Below are positions 7,161 to 14,342 of a stretch of DNA of 18,327 nt, in pieces. The DNA is from Candidatus Bipolaricaulota bacterium (lineage in GTDB: Bacteria; Bipolaricaulota; Bipolaricaulia; UBA7950; UBA9294). Below the pieces are notes generated by a model. The model worked only from the letters and a program-made list of their open reading frames with translations, was not told the DNA's origin and made no database searches. A program made the translations under genes and the position numbers. The stretch covers positions 1 to 18,327 of the forward strand of contig JAGGSM010000087.1 in assembly GCA_021159105.1 (NCBI GenBank). The letters run 5' to 3'. Positions within the stretch are counted from its first letter, which is position 1, and every line of letters starts with the position of its first letter.

Positions 7161-7823
7161 GTGGAGCTGAACGTCATTCATCTGGCCACGGTTACGTCCA
7201 CGCAGGATGTGGCGCGAGCGATGACACCGCGTAGGGTGGGGGCGGTGATCATCGCCGATGTTCAGGAGAAGGGCCGCGGACGGCGGGGACACGTGTGGCT
7301 CTCCCCGCGCGGCGGCTTGTACGTGTCGATCGTCATGCGAAGCGATCCGCTCCTCTCCCTGAGAGCAGGCATTGCAGTCGCGCGTGCTCTTCAAAAACTA
7401 GGAATCGATGCGCGCTTGAAGTGGCCAAACGACGTCTTGGTCCACGAGAAGAAGATCGCCGGGATCCTCATAGAGGCATCAGAGGGGATGGCGATTGTCG
7501 GTATTGGGGTGAATATCGATAGCGTTCCCCTCCCCGAGGCGACGTGCGTGGAATGCGAAACGAAGCGGAGTGTAACGCGCGATGAAGTGCTGCAGTCGAT
7601 CTTGCAAGAGATCGAGACAGCGTGCGGCGAAGACATTATCAAGACATATCGGGAGCTTTGTTGCACAATTGGACGTAAGGTTCGAATCATCACTGCGGCG
7701 GGAAAAGAGATCATGGGAAATGCTCTGGGAATAGATAGAGATGGACACCTCCTTGTCGATGACGGCAAGAACAAGCACATGATCGTGGGAGGAGATTGTG
7801 AGCACCTGGACGCAGGGGTTTGA
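7161..7823 (+). CDS. birA: Biotin--[acetyl-CoA carboxylase] ligase, no DNA-binding domain
   Basis: Activates biotin with ATP and attaches it to the lysine of biotin-dependent carboxylases; cytosolic. The 220-aa protein shows the biotin ligase core: TSTQD (12-16), the biotinyl-AMP loop GRGRRGHVW (38-46, with H43 where arginine is common), GGLYVS (51-56), KWPNDVL (87-93), KKIAGILIE with catalytic K98, and GIGVN (114-118). A small SH3-like C-terminal domain starts near residue 170. The protein begins directly with the catalytic domain, so it lacks the N-terminal helix-turn-helix of E. coli BirA and is a group I ligase that cannot repress biotin genes. It starts at GTG 7161, 8 nt after the peptidase stop, without a clear Shine-Dalgarno site, so translation is probably coupled. 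No biotin synthesis or carboxylase genes are in view. Confidence 0.93.
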   Translation: MELNVIHLATVTSTQDVARAMTPRRVGAVIIADVQEKGRGRRGHVWLSPRGGLYVSIVMRSDPLLSLRAGIAVARALQKLGIDARLKWPNDVLVHEKKIAGILIEASEGMAIVGIGVNIDSVPLPEATCVECETKRSVTRDEVLQSILQEIETACGEDIIKTYRELCCTIGRKVRIITAAGKEIMGNALGIDRDGHLLVDDGKNKHMIVGGDCEHLDAGV

Positions 7824-7848
7824 CGTTGCGCGTGCAAACTGCTAATCT
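7820..7848 (+). promoter_or_regulatory. Candidate promoter for the DUF47/PhoU-like gene
   Basis: TTGACG (7820-7825), a 17-nt spacer and TAATCT (7843-7848), overlapping the stop codon of the biotin ligase gene. The -35 matches at five of six bases; the -10 is weaker. The predicted start near 7855 leaves a short leader of about 23 nt holding the AAGGAG ribosome site. Confidence 0.4.
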
Positions 7849-7877
7849 CATGGTGACATAGAGGAAGGAGAGATGAG

Positions 7878-8519
7878 ATGATGCTATGGGGAAAGCAGAA
7901 GAAGATTGAAGCTTTGGTTATCAAGCACTTGGACAAGGTGGTGGAGACGCTGGATAACTTCCAGGATTCCTTGTACAGCTATCTTGGTGGAGATATTGAT
8001 CAGGCCGATAGACTTGCACTTGCCACCCACCAGGCGGAGAGCTCCGCCGATGACATTCGCCGCGAGGTTGAGGCACAGTTACTCGGTGGAGCGCTTCTAG
8101 CTCCGTCGCGCCGAGATATCTTGGAGATCATCGAGCGGGTTGATGGTCTGGCCAATGCTGGTGAGGCTGCACTTGATTACATCATGCTGCAACATGTAGA
8201 GATTCCAAATGAGATAAAGGGGCAATTACATAGCATCGGAGAAAAAACAGGGGAAATCTCTCGTGAGGTCAAGCAAGCAATGCAGATGATGTTCGATGAC
8301 CTGAGACGCGTTACAGAGCACACCAAGGCAATCGAGATAAAGGAAGGAGAGATCGATCGTCTGGAAAGAGACGCGATCAAGCTCGTGTTCAAGATGGACA
8401 TCGGTTTGGCCGAGAAGCTGCAATTGCGAGATATGATTGAGCAATTGGTCGAGATCTCCGATCGGGCGGAGGACCTCTCTGATCGCATAGACATCATGGT
8501 CGTCGAGAGGAAACTGTAG
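7878..8519 (+). CDS. DUF47 / PhoU-like helical protein (phosphate transport accessory type)
   Basis: A 213-residue, almost wholly alpha-helical cytosolic protein of the DUF47 family, a relative of PhoU. Recognisable stretches are VVETLDNFQDSLYSYL near the start, the charged helix HQAESSADDIRREVEAQLL, LAPSRRDILEIIERVDGLAN near 74-93, and the closing LVEISDRAEDLSDRIDIMVV. The E/DxxxD pattern in the helices is what PhoU-type proteins use to bind metal ions. DUF47 genes normally sit beside a Pit-type phosphate transporter and are thought to modulate it. Here the neighbours are biotin ligase and a gene-poor stretch, with no transporter in view. The ATG at 7878 follows AAGGAG by a few bases; a second ATG 3 nt later is possible. 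The family call is confident, the role is by analogy. Confidence 0.85.
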   Translation: MMLWGKQKKIEALVIKHLDKVVETLDNFQDSLYSYLGGDIDQADRLALATHQAESSADDIRREVEAQLLGGALLAPSRRDILEIIERVDGLANAGEAALDYIMLQHVEIPNEIKGQLHSIGEKTGEISREVKQAMQMMFDDLRRVTEHTKAIEIKEGEIDRLERDAIKLVFKMDIGLAEKLQLRDMIEQLVEISDRAEDLSDRIDIMVVERKL

Positions 8520-8956
8520 CATTTCGCTGACTGGGGTCAGTAGCTGGTTTCGCGGCCAAGGATCATCAGTGCCAACGCTAGTGCACGCCCGCCCTTCTCG
8601 ATCTTCGTCCGCTAAATGACATTGGTTGTGCCCCAGGGAGTTAGTGATGTCTTCTCTCATCCCTGCCAGCTCAAGGTGATGTCTGGCGGCTCCTGACCAC
8701 TGTGGCGGGCTGTGTTCCCCGCGAATACTACACTCATATCCATTGCATCGTCCACAGGCTGTGCCCACCCGTTCATTCGATTGGCCGCGTCTTCAAATAA
8801 GTGCATGAGGCGGAGGTTCCTGGGTGAGAATAGGGCCAATCCACGTCTGTCTCCTGGCGTGCTTGCGTCGGGGCAGTTCAAGACTTGCGTGATGGTCTGC
8901 AAGGCGGGACAATCCGGTCCTGCACGACAGAGCGCTCGATAAGAAGAGGAGGAGCG
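8520..8956. other. 437-bp stretch with no intact gene; possible decayed minus-strand gene
   Basis: No frame in this stretch gives a protein I recognise with a convincing start. On the minus strand, one frame is open across 8902-8657 and beyond on the right. Its product has a protein-like passage (SPRNLRLMHLFEDAANRMNG near the middle), then a stop. Another minus-strand frame further on gives KGGRALALALMILGRETSY and a stop near 8537. This pattern could be a gene broken by frameshifts and stops, but equally chance. The right end carries the candidate promoter and ribosome site of the EamA gene. A weak CTGAC-TGGG-GTCAG hairpin follows the DUF47 stop without a T-run. Confidence 0.3.
8885..8913 (+). 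promoter_or_regulatory. Candidate promoter for the EamA-MATE transporter pair
   Basis: TTGCGT (8885-8890), a 17-nt spacer and GACAAT (8908-8913). Predicted start near 8920, about 37 nt before the EamA start codon. Both boxes are imperfect (-35 three of six, -10 four of six), so the support is positional more than sequence-based. Confidence 0.3.
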
Positions 8957-9865
8957 ATGGCTACCTATGAGAGATCTGCATCCGTCTACCTCGCTCTTGG
9001 CTTTGCGATGCTCGTGTGGGGGCTTTCCTTCCTGGCGATCAAGGACGTGGTTTCGCAGGTGCCGGTGTTCACTCTCCTCTTTCTCAGGTTCTCTGTTGCC
9101 GCGCTCCTGCTTGGGGTAATTGGTGGTGCGCTACGAGCACTGACCGTCTCGCGGCATGATCTTGTCGTCCTCGCCGGCCTGGCGATTCTGAGCCCCATCG
9201 GTTACTTCCTCTTCGAGACGTTTGGTGTTTCTAACACGCAGCCGAGCCACGTCTCTGTGATCATCGCCGCGATCCCTACTGTGGTCCTTCTCATCGCCCT
9301 AGGAAAGCATCAGGAACAGGCTACATGGCGAAAGGGGATGGGCCTTGTTGTCACCTACGTTGGGATACTCCTCCTTGTCGTCTCCGGTCTGCGCGAGCCG
9401 GGAGCGAGCTGGATCGGAGATACTCTCGTGTTCGGAGCGGTGATGTGCGCGGCGGTGCGTACTGTACTGATCAAGGACGTCCTAAGGCGCATAACGCCGC
9501 TACAACTGACGTTCTACCAGTTCCTGTTCTCGCTTGCTGTCTTTGGTCCGCTTGCAGCGACCGATAGCTGGAGCTGGGTGAGGACGATTACCGCGATGCA
9601 GGTATCGGAGCTTCTCTTCCTTGGTGTCTTCTGCTCTGCTGGTGCCTTTCTTGCCTTGCATTACGCCCTCACGCGGATGTCGGCAACGCAAGTTGCGGCA
9701 TCGACGAGCTTCATTCCTGTGATAACCCTGTTTGCTGAGGTGCTGCTCATGGGAACCAGCTTGAGCTTGCTTAAGGGGTTGGGAACAGCTGTGGCGATAG
9801 CTGGTGTCTTGTTGGTTCAAACAGGTGATGTCGCACATCAAGGTATCATGCTGGAGGAGGGATGA
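8957..9865 (+). CDS. EamA/DMT-superfamily transporter (RhaT/YdcZ-like permease)
   Basis: An inner-membrane permease of the drug/metabolite transporter superfamily, 302 aa, with about ten hydrophobic helices in two EamA repeats. The first repeat opens with FAMLVWGLSFLAIKDVV and LLFLRFSVAALLLG (the conserved W-G and R-F pattern) and closes with VVTYVGILLLVV. The second runs from IGDTLVFGAVMCAAVRTVL to ALHYALTRMSATQVAASTSF and the terminal LGTAVAIAGVLLV. The frame continues 24 codons upstream, but ATG 8957 follows GAGGAGGAG and starts the natural N-terminus. Its stop overlaps the MATE start by 4 nt (ATGA), so the two are translated together. Family members export amino acids or metabolites, but the substrate here is unknown. 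Confidence 0.9.
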   Translation: MATYERSASVYLALGFAMLVWGLSFLAIKDVVSQVPVFTLLFLRFSVAALLLGVIGGALRALTVSRHDLVVLAGLAILSPIGYFLFETFGVSNTQPSHVSVIIAAIPTVVLLIALGKHQEQATWRKGMGLVVTYVGILLLVVSGLREPGASWIGDTLVFGAVMCAAVRTVLIKDVLRRITPLQLTFYQFLFSLAVFGPLAATDSWSWVRTITAMQVSELLFLGVFCSAGAFLALHYALTRMSATQVAASTSFIPVITLFAEVLLMGTSLSLLKGLGTAVAIAGVLLVQTGDVAHQGIMLEEG

Positions 9866-11235
9866 TCTTGAGCAGCATTTCGAACGTCTGGCAGAGGATG
9901 CGTCCGCATCCGGAGCGGGTGCGCACAGTGGTCCGCCTTGCCTACCCTGTGGCGCTGGGAATGATCTCCATTACACTCCTGAACGTCGTCGATACGGCGA
10001 TGCTCGGGCGCTTGGGTTCGATCCCCCTTGCTGCCGCCGGGATCAGCGGTGTCGCCTATTTTGCGGTAGTCTTCTCCATTGCGGGGATCGGGATTGGTGT
10101 GCAGACGCTCACCGCGCGGCGCTACGGTGAGGGGGACCTTCAGCAGTGCGGGCAGGTTCTAAACGCTGGTGTATTCCTCGCGCTAGTCACGGGGATACCA
10201 CTGGTGTTAGCCAGTGGGGCGATCGCTCATGTTATCTCGCCGTTCCTCTCTCGGCAGAGTGAAGTGACAGCGCTGGGCGCGGTCTACATGCGTTATCGCT
10301 TCCTCGGATCCGTATTTTTGTTGCTGAACATGGTCTACAGGGGTTTCTACAACGGCATCGGTGATACAAGGCAGCAGCTTGTATCGGCGATCATCGTTAC
10401 AGTCTCCAACATACTGCTCGACTACGCGCTCATCTTCGGAAACCTTGGCTCTCCCAAGATGGGGATCGCTGGCGCAGCGATCGCCTCCACGCTTGCCACC
10501 GCCATCGGCTCTGCGTACTTCTTGGGTATCAGTCTGCTCAGGAAATATCGCCAGGTTTACCGCCTGTATAGGCACTTTATGCATGCACTCTCCCGCGTTC
10601 GCCCGATCGTGCGCCTCTCCCTTCCAGTGATGGGGCAGAGGCTGATGTCCAACGGGAGTTTCTTCGTCTTCTTCTCGATTGTGGCCCGCATCGGGACCAT
10701 GGAACTCGCTGCGAGCAACATCATCCGCTCGGTGATCGGCCTATCGATCATGCCAGCGATCGGCATCGGCGTGGCGGCGATGACCCTTGTCGGCCAGAAC
10801 CTCGGGGCGAGGAAACCGGATGAAGCGGAGGTGTTCGCTTGGGATGCGGCCAAGCTTGCTGCCTACTTGATGGCCGGGATCGGATTGCTGTTCGTAGCTT
10901 TTCCGCGATTCATATTCATGGTCTACACGTCAGATCCGGCAGTGATCGCTCTCGGGCGAACTCCGCTTATCTTCCTCGGTCTAACGCAGGCCTTCGGTGG
11001 GATATCACTCGTCCTCGAACAGTCGCTGCAGGGAGCAGGGAACACGCGCTACGTTATGTTCGCCGAGATCCTTGTGTGCTCCCTCTTCTACCTCCCGGCT
11101 GCTTACCTGCTCGGGATTCGCGCGCACTTGGGAATCACCGGTGCGTGGCTGGGCGAGCTTGCCTACTGGATAATGATGTCGTCATTGATGGCCGCCAAGT
11201 TCCGCACGGGAACGTGGAAATCGATCACGGTGTAG
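9862..11235 (+). CDS. MATE-family efflux transporter
   Basis: An inner-membrane cation-coupled exporter of the multi-antimicrobial extrusion family, 457 aa with about twelve membrane helices in two halves. The first half opens with RLAYPVALGMISITLLNVVD and VDTAMLGRLGSIPLAAAGI, the standard family start; QTLTARRYGEGD and GFYNGIGDTR follow, and the second half repeats the plan with RLSLPVMGQRLMSN, LVGQNLGARKPDEAE and LQGAGNTRYVMFAEI. The ATG overlaps the stop of the EamA gene in ATGA and is preceded by GGAGGAGG. MATE proteins export cationic drugs or metabolites in exchange for Na+ or H+; the true substrate is not readable. Pairing two export permeases in one coupled unit is unusual and may mean they serve related compounds. 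Confidence 0.94.
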   Translation: MILSSISNVWQRMRPHPERVRTVVRLAYPVALGMISITLLNVVDTAMLGRLGSIPLAAAGISGVAYFAVVFSIAGIGIGVQTLTARRYGEGDLQQCGQVLNAGVFLALVTGIPLVLASGAIAHVISPFLSRQSEVTALGAVYMRYRFLGSVFLLLNMVYRGFYNGIGDTRQQLVSAIIVTVSNILLDYALIFGNLGSPKMGIAGAAIASTLATAIGSAYFLGISLLRKYRQVYRLYRHFMHALSRVRPIVRLSLPVMGQRLMSNGSFFVFFSIVARIGTMELAASNIIRSVIGLSIMPAIGIGVAAMTLVGQNLGARKPDEAEVFAWDAAKLAAYLMAGIGLLFVAFPRFIFMVYTSDPAVIALGRTPLIFLGLTQAFGGISLVLEQSLQGAGNTRYVMFAEILVCSLFYLPAAYLLGIRAHLGITGAWLGELAYWIMMSSLMAAKFRTGTWKSITV

Positions 11236-11289
11236 TCTGCGGATGGCCTGCCTTTGTAACGACAACGCTCCGGGATTACCATTTGTGGC

Positions 11290-11973
11290 GTGAAAGCAAC
11301 CAAAAGTTATCCCACCGAACCATGGATGCAATACACATTGAGCGAAGAAGTCGCTAATGCAGTTACCCACGGGGTGGGGACGCTCTTCAGCATAGTGGGG
11401 CTCGTCTTCTTGCTGCTCTCTGCCATGCGTGAACACAGCCCGATATCGATCGCCAGCGTCACAATCTACGGTGTGAGCCTCATCCTGTTGCATCTGGCGT
11501 CGACGCTCTATCACAGCCTGCGTCCAGTGCGAGCCAAGCGCGTCTTCCGCATCATCGACCACTGCTCGATCTACGTCTTGATCGCCGGTACGTACACGCC
11601 TTTCTTGCTGATCGCGCTGCATGACATGCAGGGATTCCTCCTGCTGGGAATTGTGTGGGGACTGGCCCTGGTGGGAATAATACTGCAGGTAGCATTTAAG
11701 GGCTGGTTCGGGAAGCTGTCCATTGTCCCTTACGTCGGAATGGGCTGGCTTGTGGTCATTATCTTCCGCAAGCTGCTTGTGACGCTGCCGCGAGAGGGGA
11801 TCATCCTCCTGTTTGCTGGCGGTCTACTCTACATGGGAGGAATCGCCTTCTACGGCTGGAAGAAGCTCCGCTTTCACCACGCCATTTGGCACCTGTTCGT
11901 CTTGGGAGGGAGTATCTGCCACTACCTGGCGATCCTTCTCTATGTACTGCCCGTTGCTAGACCGACCAGTTAG
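11290..11973 (+). CDS. Hemolysin III family (YqfA/PAQR-like) membrane protein
   Basis: A seven-helix inner-membrane protein of the hemolysin III branch of the PAQR superfamily, about 227 aa. Conserved polar residues are all visible: H75 in STLYHSL, D90 and H91 in FRIIDHCSIYVLIAGTYTP, and H197/H201 in HHAIWHLFVLGGSICHY. In adiponectin receptors the equivalent residues bind zinc and support a hydrolase-like activity on lipids. The bacterial members have no settled function; the hemolysin name comes from one early Bacillus report. The start is uncertain: GTG 11290 gives the longest product but has no Shine-Dalgarno site, and ATG 11323 (MQYTLSEEV) has none either. It lies between the MATE gene and a lipid-modifying fusion gene, which fits a role in membrane lipid homeostasis, by inference. 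Confidence 0.9.
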   Translation: MKATKSYPTEPWMQYTLSEEVANAVTHGVGTLFSIVGLVFLLLSAMREHSPISIASVTIYGVSLILLHLASTLYHSLRPVRAKRVFRIIDHCSIYVLIAGTYTPFLLIALHDMQGFLLLGIVWGLALVGIILQVAFKGWFGKLSIVPYVGMGWLVVIIFRKLLVTLPREGIILLFAGGLLYMGGIAFYGWKKLRFHHAIWHLFVLGGSICHYLAILLYVLPVARPTS

Positions 11974-12028
11974 AACCGGATAGAAGACCTGAGATTCGCC
12001 TAGATACCGCTACAAGGAGGCTTGAGGG

Positions 12029-13618
12029 ATGACTGGCAAACGCGGCGAGAATGATTGGTGCGTGCTGCTAGCAGGAACCATTATCTACTGGGGCGCGCTG
12101 CCCGTTGCGCTTCTCTACGGTGCAATGAGGATTGACTCAATTCTCGCCTTCTCTTCCCTACCTGCGATGGTAACGGTCCCTATCGGTGCTGTTATCCTGT
12201 TGGCAAGCCTTGTCCTCTCTACTTGGTGTGTGGCAGCACTTCACCTACGCGGGAGTGGATTTCCAATAGTGTTTATGCCGCCGGTGAGGCTAGTGCGCGA
12301 AGGGCCGTACGCGCTCTCTCGTCATCCACTCTACTGGGCGTTCAGCGGGTATCTTCTCGGATTAAGCCTCATTGTGCGTTCGCTCTCAGGTGTTATAATC
12401 GTTGTGCCCTTGTTCATCTTGCTGTGGATCCTGTACGCAGCCGCTCACGAAGAGAGAGTCCTCCTTCGCCGCTACGGCGATGAGTACCGCCAGTACGTGA
12501 AGGATGTACCATTCTTCTTCAGAGCGCAGCGAAACATCCCTGGCCCCAGCATCGTCTACTCCACTGTCTATCTCGTTGGAAAAGCAATCGTGCACCTCTT
12601 CTACTCAGTCGTTGTAGAAGGGGAGGAGAACCTGCCTTCAAGTGGCCCATTCATTCTCCTGGCTAACCACGCCTCATATCTCGATCCTGTCTTCCTTGTT
12701 GCCGCATGCAATCGCTACGTTCGTTTCTTCACCACCGGGGAGATGGTGCGTACCCGCTTTGGAAAGTGGTTCTTCAACGGGATGGGATCGATCCCCACCA
12801 GCCGCTACAAAGTGGACTCAGGCTCGGTGCGCGCGTTCCTCTCGGCTCTCAAGCAGAGGGAGATCCTTGGCATATTCCCGGAGGGGGAGCGCACATGGGA
12901 TGGCAATCCTCTCCCAATAAGCTCTACTGTGATGCGCCTCCTCAAGCGGGCGAACGTACCTCTCGTCGCTGCACGGATCGATGGCAGCTACGCCGCATAC
13001 CCTCGTTGGAGTTCGTATCCGCTCCCCGGCAGGATAAGAGTGCGCTTCTTCGCGCCTTCTTCAGCGAATGAAATGACGGAAACACTCGCGCACATCAGGG
13101 GAAGCGAGATCGGCCGCACAGTCTTGTCTCGCCGTACACATGGCCTGGAGCGCCTCATCTGGGCCTGCCCCGTTTGCGGCGCCATCGGAGGGATCACCTC
13201 GCGCGGTCAGAAGATTTCCTGCGAGCACTGCCACGCCGAGTGGTCGCTCGATCGTGGACTGAACGTGCGTGCAGCAGATGGCACGAGCGTCCCGTTGCCG
13301 CAGTTCGTATCCTTCTTGTCGGAGAAGGATTTCTTTGGAGAGACGGACTCTCTCTCATCGATCGGCAGCGTCGATCTCCTTGTTGGAGGGGAAGAGCTCA
13401 CGCGCGTAGCTTCCGGAGAGGTGGTATATCGCGATGGGGCGCTTCATGTGGGTGAGAGGTCATTCCCTCTCTCTGAGGCGCGGATCATCCGGCTTGAAGG
13501 AAAGGACCGGCTCGACATTGGGTTTGCCCAGGATCGTAGATTGCGACTAGTCCTCCACCGTGATAGCCCTCTCAAGTGGGAGCGTTTCCTGCGAGACAAG
13601 CTCAACATCGAACCGTGA
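12029..13618 (+). CDS. Fusion: ICMT/PEMT-like methyltransferase + PlsC acyltransferase + zinc ribbon + C-terminal beta domain
   Basis: A 529-residue membrane protein that joins two lipid enzymes. Residues 1-165 have four to five membrane segments and the isoprenylcysteine/phosphatidylethanolamine methyltransferase signature: LVREGPYALSRHPLYWAFSG (88-107) and HEERVLLRRYGDEYRQYV (140-157). Residues about 175-360 are a PlsC/LPLAT acyltransferase with NHASYLD (H214, D219: the HX4D motif), GSIPTSRY and FPEGERTW (E285). A zinc ribbon follows (C370, C373, C388, C391). The tail (410-529) is beta-rich and ends in a helix KWERFLRDKL, resembling a bacterial PH-like domain. Predicted roles are lysophosphatidate-type acylation plus methylation of a lipid head group or other small substrate at the inner membrane. 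AAGGAGG 8 nt upstream fixes the start. Each domain is recognisable; the joint function is inferred. Confidence 0.88.
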   Translation: MTGKRGENDWCVLLAGTIIYWGALPVALLYGAMRIDSILAFSSLPAMVTVPIGAVILLASLVLSTWCVAALHLRGSGFPIVFMPPVRLVREGPYALSRHPLYWAFSGYLLGLSLIVRSLSGVIIVVPLFILLWILYAAAHEERVLLRRYGDEYRQYVKDVPFFFRAQRNIPGPSIVYSTVYLVGKAIVHLFYSVVVEGEENLPSSGPFILLANHASYLDPVFLVAACNRYVRFFTTGEMVRTRFGKWFFNGMGSIPTSRYKVDSGSVRAFLSALKQREILGIFPEGERTWDGNPLPISSTVMRLLKRANVPLVAARIDGSYAAYPRWSSYPLPGRIRVRFFAPSSANEMTETLAHIRGSEIGRTVLSRRTHGLERLIWACPVCGAIGGITSRGQKISCEHCHAEWSLDRGLNVRAADGTSVPLPQFVSFLSEKDFFGETDSLSSIGSVDLLVGGEELTRVASGEVVYRDGALHVGERSFPLSEARIIRLEGKDRLDIGFAQDRRLRLVLHRDSPLKWERFLRDKLNIEP

Positions 13619-13662
13619 AGAGGAACGGAGTAAGGACTTGACAGCGGGATTTATCGATCGAC

Positions 13663-13692
13663 TTGACGAGCGTGGATCTTCCGTCCTATGAT
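13663..13692 (+). promoter_or_regulatory. Strong promoter placed just before a start codon (probable leaderless mRNA)
   Basis: TTGACG (13663-13668), an 18-nt spacer and TATGAT (13687-13692), each five of six matches to consensus. Transcription should begin near 13699-13700, only 2-3 nt before the ATG at 13702, which has no Shine-Dalgarno site. A TTGACA at 13638 has no matching -10. Confidence 0.6.
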
Positions 13693-13701
13693 GAAAACAC
13701 G

Positions 13702-14250
13702 ATGAAACTCCTGCGAAGCGTCATGTGCATCATCCTAGCGGGGTTGATGCCGGCCCTGCCAGCGATCGGAGAGGATCTACAGCCGAGCAAGGCCGACGCC
13801 GTTCGAACGTGGATGACCGTTGGCTCTTCGCTCCTATCCTTGGGGGTAGCGGGGTCGACCGCGTTCTTCGTTTGCCCCGAAGGTACACCTCTGGCCAACA
13901 GCCTCCTGGTTGCGATTCCAGTGAGCGGAGTGGCCGCTGCCGCGGGCGCCGTGGCCGGAAGATGGATCGCTGACACGACCATCCGCATGAAGCCCTCCCA
14001 TCTTCTGTCTCCGCTTGTTGGTGCGGGCTTGGGAGCGCTCGCCGGCGTTGTTGTCGGTGGGATCAGCTTCGCGCTGACAGCCGCGATTGCCATCCCCATC
14101 GTTGATGCCCCACCAGGCTATTGGGGGCGGTTTGATTATCTGCAGACAGTGGGGATGGGCCTTCTAGCTGGAGCATTCTGGGGAGGGCTCGTGGGAATCC
14201 CGGCTGGCGCCGTCGCCGTACCGATCATCTCGTTCTACATGGGATTCTAG
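13702..14250 (+). CDS. Exported or membrane protein of unknown function with glycine-zipper helices
   Basis: I do not recognise this 182-residue protein. It begins MKLLRSVMCIILAGLMPALP, a typical signal peptide (basic n-region, hydrophobic core), with possible cleavage after the LPA near residue 20. It then has about four hydrophobic segments rich in small residues, such as GVAAAAGAVAGRW (75-87), LVGAGLGALAGVVVGGISFA and VGMGLLAGAFWGGLVGIPAG. The GxxxG repeats are characteristic of tightly packed glycine-zipper membrane helices. An upstream TTG would add 13 codons but overlaps the promoter, so ATG 13702 is preferred. No Shine-Dalgarno site is present and the -10 box ends 9 nt before the ATG. 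It could be an envelope or membrane-stress protein, but nothing here assigns a function. Confidence 0.7.
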   Translation: MKLLRSVMCIILAGLMPALPAIGEDLQPSKADAVRTWMTVGSSLLSLGVAGSTAFFVCPEGTPLANSLLVAIPVSGVAAAAGAVAGRWIADTTIRMKPSHLLSPLVGAGLGALAGVVVGGISFALTAAIAIPIVDAPPGYWGRFDYLQTVGMGLLAGAFWGGLVGIPAGAVAVPIISFYMGF

Positions 14251-14303
14251 CAAGCGGCGGAATGTTGTTCTCCTTGTGAACGATCATCATCACCATCTCG
14301 ATA

Positions 14304-14332
14304 TCAACACTGCGAATGAGATTGTGTATCCT
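14304..14332 (+). promoter_or_regulatory. Candidate promoter for mobA, again with almost no leader
   Basis: TCAACA (14304-14309), a 17-nt spacer and TATCCT (14327-14332), each about four of six to consensus. The predicted start near 14339 is about 4 nt from the mobA ATG at 14343, which lacks a Shine-Dalgarno site. Confidence 0.4.
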
Positions 14333-14342
14333 TACCCTCGAC

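Noticed and set aside
8526..8541. Hairpin CTGAC-TGGG-GTCAG after the DUF47 gene
   Set aside because: A five-pair stem with no T-run is not a convincing terminator.
10839..11357. 172-codon plus-strand frame overlapping the MATE gene in another register
   Set aside because: A shadow frame: the MATE frame has continuous helices and family motifs through this stretch.
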